Below, one piece after another: positions 1 through 8,235 of a stretch of DNA of 18,887 nucleotides. Position numbers and translations under genes: made by a program. Location: positions 1-18,887 of the forward strand of contig ML210522.1 of the NCBI GenBank assembly GCA_004369085.1. The letters are read 5' to 3'. The DNA is from Coprinopsis marcescibilis (lineage: Eukaryota; Basidiomycota; Agaricomycetes; Agaricales; Psathyrellaceae). A model generated the notes under the pieces. It was not told where the DNA came from. It saw only the letters and a program-made list of their open reading frames with translations, and ran no database searches. Each line of letters begins with the position of its first letter. Positions within the stretch are counted from its first letter, which is position 1.

Positions 1-941
1 ACTCCATGTAACAAGGAAGTCAATGCTGAAACCACAGCAAAAATGATCATTGACTCAACCTTCAAAAGGTTTGGTATTCCCAAAAGGATCATATCTGACA
101 GAGGACCTAACTTTGCAGCAAAATCGCATCAAGATGTTTTTAAAAGACTGGGAATTGACTCCCAACTCTCTACCACTTATCACCCTCAAACAGATGGAAA
201 CTCCAAATGAGGACTCCAAGAAGTTCAGACATACCTAGGAATCTACTGTGTGAATCACCCAGAAACTTGAAAAGACCACCTTCCCATGCTCGAATTCACC
301 TATAACAACTGACGACATGCAGATAACCAGAAAACACCATTCAAATTGATCATGGGACTCCAACCACAAGGAATTCCAGAGGCTTTCAAACAAATGAACA
401 TTCCATCTGTAGAAGAAAGGATGACAGACCTTACCCTATCTTGAAAAGAAGCCATTGCCACACACGAACTAGCCTAAATTGGATGATCAGCAGATCACAA
501 AACGACATCACTCCCTTCAAACTCGGCAACAAAGTGTGGCTAGAAGCCAAGAACCTCAACAGATGATATCTCTCCAACAAGATAAGACCAAAACGAGAAG
601 GACCATTCGAGATAACAGAAGTCATAGGACCAGTATCTTATTGCCTTGCCCTACCAGATCAATGGAAGATACATGATGTCTTCCACACCATATGGTTATC
701 CCCTTATATGGAAACCAATATGCATGGTCCTTCTGACTCCACACCACCACCTGATCTTATTGATGGACAAGAAGAATACGAAGTGGAGGCAATATTGAAT
801 CACAAGAAGCAAGAAAGAGGTCATCTGTTCCTTGTCCAATGGAAAGGATACCCGATATCTGAAGCATCATGGGAACCCCCTTGTCATTTGATCAACACCA
901 CTCAGATCTTGGAAGATTACAAGAAGTTGCATCGACTATAA
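1..941 (+). pseudogene. pol: A: integrase C-terminal part and chromodomain (pol remnant)
   Basis: This is the 3' end of pol, which would insert element cDNA into chromatin. Frame 1 opens in the integrase core and carries the second catalytic Asp in ISDRGPNF and the YHPQTDG block. The third catalytic residue, Glu in copy C (NSER), is Lys here (AAA, 205-207), followed at once by TGA (208-210). Further TGA stops follow in the contexts ET*KD, NN*RH and LS*KE. A 1-base deletion near 475 shifts the frame, and the C-terminal part continues in frame 3 with one more TGA (NR*YL). The chromodomain lies at about 750-935, with cage-type aromatics in EYEVEAI, VQWKGY and ASWEPP, and ends at TAA 939-941. Chromodomains of this type bind methylated histone H3 and guide insertion. 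Confidence 0.9.
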
Positions 942-1015
942 AGACAGAAAAGAATTGACACTTGAACTTCAATCTACCAAGACTAATCACCCACTGCAAA
1001 TTTGTTTAAACAAAA

Positions 1016-2527
1016 ATCTCTCAAACCAACAACCTTGCTTACTCCAATGAACTCATCGGTCCCATTCCCACTTGACCAGGACAATATAACTTGGAATACC
1101 CAACCAAACCTGAAGAAGAGCTTGAACGAGCTTTAAATGCACAACACGCTTCATACGAACACCCCCTCTATCTTCCTAGACAATATGAACACCCCCCTCA
1201 AAAGGATCACCCCCTCCAAGAAGGATTTGACGGAACCTATTGCACTGCAACTACTAAAGAAGAAGAAGAAATCGTGGAATGGGACTATCGTACCATTGGT
1301 TCTGATCAATTCTTCTCGATCCCCATTGACCGATTTAATCCTATGAAGGGCAATAAAGATCACTCTGGCAACATAGCTGCTGACACTTATTTTTCCTTTC
1401 AACAATTCGTGTATTAACACAAACAATTATTTGCTAGTATTCAAGATGCAAAGAAACTCCTTCATGATTTACAACAATAATTCTCCAACCTGGATTCATT
1501 TGGAAGAACCCTCCAAGAATCTTGGGCAATACTTCTTATGGATTGCAACAAGAAACATAGGAAGAGAACACAAGAGAAAGAAGAACAAGGATCAGTAAAG
1601 TCAGATGATTCTATTGTCAAAATAACTCCCCCCTCAATCAAGAAACCATTACCCCAGAATGCGACACCCCCTCCCAGACTCACGGGAACATCAGAAACCA
1701 ACCAACCTCAAGAGAGTAATCTCTCAAAATCAACAAATTCTCAAACAAGAGCTGATTCTTCGACCCTGACAACCGACACCTGAACAGCAATCAAAGGAAA
1801 GAATGTTGCTCAAGGACCAACCCAAATCCCACACACACCTGCAACATGTTTTTCTCCAATGGTCAAGGGGAGAACCCAGTTGACTTCCAAACGACCCCGC
1901 AAGACCATCCTACTATTGATTGGACTCGCCAATCCAACTTCCACTATCCGAAACAAAGGAAATCAACAAGATCACCAGACGGACTCAACTCTGGGACCTT
2001 CTACCATTTGGACACACTCGAATGAATGTGTTCCCAATTTTGGAACAATCAGAACCCCTCAACCAACACCCACCCAGAACAGTAAAAAGAAATGTTACAT
2101 CTGCCACTCCAATTGACACCTCAGAGCCCTCTGCCCCCATCAATACAAATGTCAAGAATGTGGAGAAGAAGCACCCCGTCATCTCCCCAGCAACGATGAA
2201 TGTCACCTCAATCGACTATACCCCAACCACCTTAAGGGCTCACATCCTCTGTATTACAACAACGACGTCAACAACTGGGGGGCAGATGCTTGTGGATGGA
2301 CAAATATGGAAACTGGGAAAACCATCAAGACTGAATCCAGGAGGCTTCAGATCAAGAACAGGGGTAATGTTACACCGTCTTTAACGGTGGAACATGAAGA
2401 TGGTTATGAATTAACAGAAGATGAGTGTTATGAGATACAGATGGACTATTTTCGGAGATTGGGATTGTTTGATTCTGAGTCGATAGATACCCCTGATTGT
2501 CAGTTCGGATCTTGGGGGTATTTTTAG
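1016..2527 (+). pseudogene. A: ORF3, zinc-knuckle protein downstream of pol
   Basis: A single frame can be followed from 1016 to TAG at 2525-2527, interrupted by five stops (TGA, TAA, TAA, TGA, TGA). The start codon reads ATC where C and D have ATG. The order is: a conserved N-terminus (EYPTKPEEELE), a Gln/Leu-rich probably helical segment (about 1390-1530), a Pro/Thr/Gln-rich linker, then two Cys/His modules at 2093-2203. These are C-x2-C-x4-H-x4-C, the spacing of retroviral nucleocapsid knuckles, followed by C-x2-C-x6-H-x6-C. Around 2280-2330 A is one base shorter than C and D, so its frame passes the usual stop and runs into the LTR. The likely role is nucleic-acid binding; this is inferred from the zinc pattern. 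I do not recognise a named family. Confidence 0.75.
2355..2367 (+). other. A: polypurine tract before the 3' LTR
   Basis: The purine-rich stretch AAGAACAGGGGTAA ends directly against the TGTTAC start of the LTR. The same sequence sits in the same place in C, on the opposite strand. This is where plus-strand cDNA priming is expected. The AGGGG core is short, so the exact primer ends are uncertain. Confidence 0.65.
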
Positions 2528-2626
2528 GAAAGATAAGAGACATGAGGATATGATGTAGTGTTTTTCTTATTTATAGTATGATAATGGATGGAACTTATCA
2601 ATAAAATTGATAAGAGACAAGAAATG

Positions 2627-2636
2627 TATATTTAAA
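2627..2636 (+). promoter_or_regulatory. A: LTR TATA box
   Basis: TATATTTAAA lies 35 bases upstream of the 12-base self-priming motif at 2662. The C LTRs keep the same box at the same distance (36 bases). TATA boxes sit about 30 bases upstream of transcript starts, so this supports the start predicted at 2662. Confidence 0.6.
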
Positions 2637-2661
2637 CTTACCTAGATAGGTAGTTGTACTT

Positions 2662-2673
2662 TAGTTTCGATCT
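2662..2673 (+). promoter_or_regulatory. A: predicted transcript start and self-priming sequence
   Basis: TAGTTTCGATCT is identical to the 12-mer in the right LTR of C, where it is the exact reverse complement of the primer binding site beside the 5' LTR. It is conserved although the LTRs of A and C have diverged widely elsewhere. A's own PBS lies outside the window. Confidence 0.55.
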
Positions 2674-2894
2674 CATTTCTCTATTATCACTTGATAGTTT
2701 GCAAATAAGACTTTCGTTAGTCTTCTTGTCAACGGATCGTCTTACTCAAACAACTTGGAAACTCACATGACCTTGACGTTAGCTTGTCTTGATCTCCTTG
2801 ATCAACTTGTCTCTCTCAATGATCTATTAACTTGACCTTATCGTGAACTGTTGTTGAAACGACTAAGACATATCAATTGTCTTGCATCATAACA

Positions 2895-3980
2895 TAGGGA
2901 TGTCCCTCAAACTTATTGTTTTTGGGTTGCTCATATGTTGCATTCTTGGGAGGATAATAAGAATAGATAAGGGTACATATTAGTTGGATGTGGTCAGACC
3001 CAATATCCACTCCATATTTGAGATCTTTGCTTGACGAATATCCAACTCATATTTGGAGCTCACAATCAATATTGTCAAGGGGTATATTTAGCGTTATATT
3101 CATCCCAAAATCAGGTCTCAAAAATGTTTAATTGATTTTTGGGACCCCCAAACAACCTGTCCACTGCAGTGTGTACCCCGCTAGGCGTAGCGTGTGTATA
3201 AACACCAGCACTTAATCAGGCTGTCATCCTGTGAGAACATACCATCCCCCTGTCACCAAAGATAAGGGAGATGACAATGGCTGTATCAAGGCATTGAATG
3301 CAGTGACCAGGGCAGACGTACTTATTCATGCCCTTATCTCATGTCACATGGGCTTTGTGTCACACATAGGGCCTTGGTGATTGGTTTTGTTCTGCAACTG
3401 CTGCATTCCAGTGAAACCATTTCACGGCTCACCACTTCTCAGGCCATGGCAACCCAAGGGGCCACCATGATAGCGGGCACTGAATCCAACCTGTCCTAGG
3501 TGATATGTAGTGGCAACCCATGCCATACAGGCTCAAACATCAAGATTCAAGGTCATCCCAACACTTTGGCATCCCTAGGAGCCCTGCAGTGAAAGTGCGC
3601 TTCTTAATTTGGAATTAGGGCTGCCCACTGTACCCATACTTTACGGCTTACAGGCTATCATATACAGTTACTGTGCTGGACCCGTTTGGCACTGGATACT
3701 TGATTTAACGGGTTATAAAATACAGCCCGTATGCTGTCACAACCTCTTGCAAACAGCACTTTATGGCTGTATATGGCTGAATATAGTGGCTGTGCTTTTC
3801 AGCTGCCAAAAGGCCAACAGCATGGACATTGGGGCCATGTCAGCACCAGTTATCCTTTGCCTTTCCCCTTCAATGCAAATTTGCAAGATACTGCCCTCCT
3901 GTTGTTAATTTCCAATGTATGGCCAGTGAAAGCAAGGGCAGTCATGGCTTGTCTCTCTTGTACTCACCTTGTGACCCTCA
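2895..3980. other. Unassigned sequence between elements A and B
   Basis: About 1.09 kb with no convincing gene. It is less AT-biased than the LTRs and shows no long coding frame with family features. It is bounded on the left by the LTR of A and on the right by the abrupt start of reverse transcriptase homology in B. The part from about 3616 on contains several CCCGT / ACGGG-like words (for example near 3679, 3710 and 3726), which may be subterminal repeats of a DNA transposon. I could not find a matching opposite end. It may be host intergenic DNA or another decayed repeat. Confidence 0.4.
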
Positions 3981-3984
3981 GGAA

Positions 3985-6292
3985 TTGTCTTGAATGGACA
4001 CCTGTACCCCTTTCCTTGTGTGATCGTCTACATGGACAACAGCCTCATCTTCACCACCACCAAGGGACAAATGATCAGTGAAACCTGCAAGGTCCTTCAG
4101 GTCTTGAAAGAAAACGACCTTTACCTGAAACCTGAGAAATGCCAATTCTGCCAAGAAAAGATCAAATACCTTGGAATGATCATTGAAGAAGGAAAAATCT
4201 CGATGGACCCAAACAAGGTGGAAGGACTCAAACAATGGCTGGAACCAGCAAATACAAAGCAAATTCAATCAATTCTTGGATTTGGGAACTTTTATTGACG
4301 ATTCATTTGAGGATACTCTGAACTAGCCAAACTGATAAATGAACTTCTTCAAAAGGGAGTCTCCTTCAAATGGACAGAACAACAACAACTTGCATTCAAT
4401 ACCTTGAAGAAATGATTCACTGAACAACCTGTTTTGATCATGCCCGACTTGGAGAAACCATTCCAAGTAGAATGTGATGCATCAAAGTATGCCACCAGAG
4501 CTGTATTAACCCAACAGGATGTCAATGGAGCCAGCCACCCTATCTCCTTTATATTGAAAACCCTATCCCCTGCCAAACAAAATTACAAAATTTACAATTG
4601 AGAACTCCTAGCCCTTATTTGAGCCTTTGACAAATGGAGATACTACCTCATGGGAGCACAACATACTACAAAGATTCTCTCAGACCATAAAAACTTCTCT
4701 TACTTCTGAGAAACGCACAAACTAAACCGACAACAGGCAAGATGGTACACCCTGCTAAGTGAATTCAATTACCAATTTGAATATACCCCCAGATCAAAAA
4801 TGATCCAATCTGACGCACTCTCAAGACGCCCTGATCACAGTCCAACTGATGACCACAACAATAAGGATATGGTTCTCCTACCAAATGAACTATTTCCTGA
4901 AAGAGTAGTCAGACTCCTTGACACAGAACTCCAACAGAAAATCCTGGATGAACCAGAAGGACAATTTGACATAGGAATTGCAGAAAAACTCCACAACCTT
5001 CTTGAAGATAAGGAATTTCCTTCCCAATTAAAGCGAGACATGACCAACTGGGAAATTCAAGAAAAAGATGGAAAATGATCTCTTTTCTATCAAGCAAAGA
5101 TGTACATTCCCCAAGATCAAACTCTACAACGGGAAATCATCAAACAACACCATGATTCTCTCCTTGCTGCACACCCTGGAGTTCTAGAAACCTTTCAAAA
5201 AGTGAAAGAATCATACTAGTTTCCAGGACTCAAGGGAGCTGTAAAACAGTATGTCAATGGATGCGCCACTTGTCAACAATTTAAAATCAATTGACAACCC
5301 CTTAAACCGACTCTTACCCCTAACAAAACCACTGGATCATACCGACCATTTGCCTTTGTTACAATGGACATTATGTCCGGCCTACCTCCTGTGGAAGAAA
5401 ATGGGGTAATCTATGATGCAATCCTTATCCAGGTGGATAGAGGTCTTACAGGGAGGGTAATTTCCCTCCCTTGCAATAAAGAAATCAATGCAGAGAAAAC
5501 CGGAAACCTCATTCTGAATACTACCTTCCGCAGATTCAGTATTCCTGACAGAATCATCTCTGACAGAGATCCAAACTTCACAGCAAAATCACATTGAGAA
5601 CTACTCAGACGACTTGGAATTGATTCTTGATTATCCACTGCTTATCATCCCCAGACAGATGGACTATCCAAACGAGGACTTCAAGAGGTCCAGACCTTCC
5701 TAGGAATCTATTCCATCAATCATCCTGAAACCTGGAAGGATCACCTTCCTATCCTGACAGATGACACACTGACAACAAGAAAACCTCATTCAAGCTAATC
5801 ATAGGATTCCAATCACAAGGAATCCCTAAAGCTTTCAAAATCTTGAACATTCCATCTGTCACTGAAAGAATGGAAAACCTCACCATGGCTCGGAGAGAAG
5901 CCCTTGCTGCACATAAACTAGCCAGACAACGAATAATCCAACGAAGCCAAAATGAAGTGTGAACCTTCAAACTTGGAGATAAAATGTGGTAAGAAGCAAA
6001 GAATCTCAACTGGTGATATTTATCCAACAAGATCCGACCAAGAAGAGAAGGCCCCTTGGAGATAACAGAAGTCATCAGACTAGTCTCTTATCAGCTCAAA
6101 CTCCCAACTCAATGGAAGATACCCAATGTCTTTCATACAATCTGGCTATCTCCCTTTAAAGAAACTGAACTTCATGGACCAAATCACATGACACCCCCAC
6201 CTGACCTTATCGATCATGAAGAAGAATACGAAGTAGAAGCAATTCTTAACCATAAAAGGAAAGGAAGAGGATTCTTTTATCTTGTCCAATGG
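3985..6292 (+). pseudogene. pol: B: RT (partial), RNase H, integrase, first half of chromodomain
   Basis: Reverse transcriptase homology begins at about 3985. The active-site motif reads YMDN (4029-4040) instead of YMDD, so a metal-binding Asp is lost. About 13 extra bases seem to lie just before it. RNase H follows (VECDASKYA, the block with Asp before ELLAL changed to Asn-stop, LSDHKN, QSDALSRRP). Then come the integrase zinc region (CATCQQ), the core (MDIMSGLPP, IISDRDPNF, YHPQTDG) and the start of the chromodomain up to LVQW at 6292. The core Glu is Lys (5670-5672). There are about eleven in-frame stops before about 5760: all TGA except one TAG replacing the Trp of NYWFP. After that a frame change occurs where the expected EFTYNN block is degraded. 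Confidence 0.9.
6288..6292. repeat. Target site duplication of element C, left copy
   Basis: AATGG directly precedes the TGTTAC start of the left LTR and is repeated directly after the right LTR at 13820-13824. Five bases is the usual duplication length for Ty3/Gypsy integration. It marks the exact insertion point inside the chromodomain codons of B. Confidence 0.95.
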
Positions 6293-6813
6293 TGTTACGA
6301 TGCAAGACGAATAGTACGTCTTAGTTGTCGAATGATAGTTGACGATAGAGTTGAGACGAACGAGTTGATCAAGAGAGTTGAGACAAGCTAACGTCAAGAT
6401 GATAGAGTTTCAGGTTCTTCGAGTAGGATGATCCGTCGACAAGAAGACTAACAAAAGTCTTATTCGAGAACTATCAAGTTTTACAAGTGGGAAACGAGAT
6501 CGAAATTAAAGTACAACTACCAACTATGGTAAGTTTTAAATATACAATTCTTATCTCTTATCAATGTTATCAATAAGTTCCATCCATTATCTTTACTATA
6601 AATAAGGAAACAATACATCATACTTCTTATCTATCCTCATGTCCATTATCTTCCTAAAAATACCCCCAAGATCCAGAAGAATAGTCAGGGGTATCTATCG
6701 ACTCATAATCATAAAGTCCTAATTGCCGAAAATAATCCATCTGTATCTCAAGACACTCATCTGTTGATAATACATATCCGTCTTCATGTTCCACCATTGG
6801 AAGTGGTGTAACA
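6293..6813 (-). repeat. C: 3' LTR (left copy, 521 bp)
   Basis: It begins TGTTACGATGC and ends GGTGTAACA, giving 6-bp inverted termini. On the minus strand it carries a TATA-like box (6535-6544) and the self-priming motif (6497-6508), the latter with one mismatch to the PBS (AAT for AAC). The ORF-like segment at its element-5' end (6654-6812) closes at the same TAG as in A. Confidence 0.95.
6535..6544 (-). promoter_or_regulatory. C: TATA box in left LTR
   Basis: On the minus strand it reads TATATTTAAA, 36 bases upstream of the self-priming motif that ends at 6508. It is the same box and spacing as in the right LTR and in A. In this 3' LTR it would drive transcription outward into B rather than through C. 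Confidence 0.5.
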
Positions 6814-6827
6814 TTACCCCTGTTCTT
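6814..6827 (-). other. C: polypurine tract
   Basis: The minus strand reads AAGAACAGGGGTAA immediately upstream of the 3' LTR, identical to the tract in A. It is the expected plus-strand primer site. Confidence 0.6.
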
Positions 6828-6846
6828 GATCTGAAGCCTCCTGGAT

Positions 6847-8165
6847 TCAGTCTCGATGGTGGTCATAGTTGCCGTATTTGTCGAAGTCATAGGCATGAGA
6901 ATTCCAGTCGTTTTTGTCATCGTTGTTGTACCAAGTATGTGAGCCCTTAAGGCAGCTGGGGTATAGTTGGTTGAGACTACATTCGTCGCTGTTTGGAAGG
7001 TGTCAGGGTGCCTCTTCTCCACAGGTTTGACATTCGTATTGATGGGGACAGAGGGCGTGGAGGTGTTTGTCGGAGTGACAGGTGAAACATAATTTCTTTC
7101 CATTTTGAGTGGGTGGTGGTCGAGGGGTTCGGGTTGTTCCGAAATTGGGAACATGTCCATCCGAGTATGTCTGAACGGTAGAAGATCCCAGAGTAGAGTT
7201 CGTCCAGCTATCATGTTGATTTCCTTGGATTTGGACAGTGGAAGTTGGATTGGCAAGTCCAACCAAGAGTAAATTGGTTTTGCAGGATCTTTTGGGAGTC
7301 GACTGAGTTCTCCCTTTGACCATTGGAGAAAAATGTGTTGTGGGGACATGTGGAGTTCGTGTTGGTCCTTGGATGATGTTCTTTCCTTTAATTGCTGTTC
7401 AGGTGTTGGTTGTCGGGGTTGGGGAATTGGTTCTTGTTTGTGAATCTGTTTGTTTTGAGACATTATCGTCTTGAAATTGATTGGGTTCTGATGTTCCCGG
7501 TTGTCTGGGAGAGGGTGTCGCATTCTGGGGTAGTGGTTTCTTGATTGAGGTGGGGGTTATTTCAACAATGGAATCGTCAGACTTTACTGATTCTTGCTCC
7601 TCCTTTTCTCAATTTCTTTCCCTATGTTTCTTGTCACATTCCATGAGGAGTAGGGCCCAAGATTCTTGGAGAGTTCTTCCAAATGAATCTAGTGCCGAAA
7701 ATTGTTGCCGTAAATCGTGGAGGAGTTACTTGGCGTCTTGAATACTTCTGAAGAGCCGTTCGCGTTGATATACGAATTGTTGGAAAGAGAGGTAGGTGTT
7801 GGCTTTGACGTTGCCAGAGTGATCCTGATCTCCATTCATGGGGTCGAATCAGTCAGTGGGGATCGAAAAGAATTGATCAGAGCCGATGGTGTGGTAGTAC
7901 CATTCCACTATTTCTTCTTCTTCTTTCGTACTTGCAGTGTGATAGGTCCTGTCAAATTCTTTTCGGATGGTATGTTCCCTTTGAGGGGGATGTTCATATC
8001 AATGGGGAAGATAGAGAGGTGGTTATACGAGGCGTATTTTGCATTCTGAACTCGTTCGAGTTCTTCTTCGGGTTTGGTTGGATATTCCAAATTGTATTGA
8101 CTGGGTCAAGTGGGGATGGGGCAGATGAGTTCATCAGAATAAGCAAGGTTGTTGGTTTGAGACAT
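6847..8165 (-). pseudogene. C: ORF3, zinc-knuckle protein downstream of pol
   Basis: ATG at 8165 (MSQTNNLAYSDEL) lies about 70 bases after the end of pol. A TGA interrupts after PIPT, where D has CGA. A 1-base deletion near 8015 shifts the frame, which then continues through a helical segment and a Pro/Gln-rich linker to the zinc modules at 6979-7089 (C-x2-C-x4-H-x4-C, then C-x2-C-x6-H-x6-C). A TGA lies inside the second module (EEAP*H). The frame ends ...DHHRD at TGA 6847-6849, before the LTR, as in D. I take this as the natural stop. The expected product is about 440 residues. An overlapping +1 frame stays open from 7523 into the LTR (289 codons), but it lacks the zinc motif shared with B. 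The function is unknown; nucleic-acid binding is inferred. Confidence 0.78.
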
Positions 8166-8235
8166 GATTCAAGTAAGTTGTGAGGTGGTTTAATCTTTGG
8201 TAGATTGAAGTTCTAGTGTTGAGTTGCCCTTGTCT

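Larger units (their letters stand above)
1..2894 (+). mobile_element. Element A: 3' part of a Ty3/Gypsy chromovirus
   Basis: The window opens inside the integrase core of this copy. It continues through the chromodomain, ORF3, a polypurine tract and a complete 3' LTR ending at 2894. The 5' part lies outside the window, so its target duplication cannot be checked. The order integrase, chromodomain, LTR identifies a chromovirus. A is close to D: roughly the first 100 bases are nearly identical to the reverse complement of about 18490-18590. Its LTR is a more diverged relative of the LTRs of C. The copy is dead, with TGA stops and single-base deletions. Confidence 0.93.
2368..2894 (+). repeat. 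A: 3' long terminal repeat (527 bp)
   Basis: The repeat begins TGTTACACC and ends CATAACA. The LTRs of C have the matching termini TGTTAC...GTAACA, so the last CG here has become CA. It holds a TATA-like box at 2627-2636 and a predicted transcript start and self-priming sequence at 2662-2673. A 9-bp inverted repeat lies at 2594-2614. Its first 159 bases are an open frame ending at 2527. What follows 2894 has no similarity to the elements. Confidence 0.9.

Noticed and set aside
3616..3730. A tRNA, rRNA or CRISPR-like array
   Set aside because: No regular repeat-spacer pattern, no cloverleaf and no rRNA-like sequence. The short CCCGT / ACGGG words are irregularly spaced.
3609..3908. A 99-codon frame in the unassigned stretch, with some hydrophobic segments
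   Set aside because: It shows no recognisable motif and no sign of selection. Its length is unremarkable for the base composition, and the region looks like decayed repeat or intergenic DNA.
6654..7523. Calling the 289-codon frame of C as the true ORF3
   Set aside because: The zinc modules shared with B lie in the other frame, and the D copy gives one indel-free zinc frame from ATG to stop. The longer open frame is kept only as a finding.
7908..8090. A separate small gene starting EYPTKPEEELE
   Set aside because: It is the N-terminal part of ORF3 in C after an in-frame TGA and before a 1-base deletion, not an independent gene.
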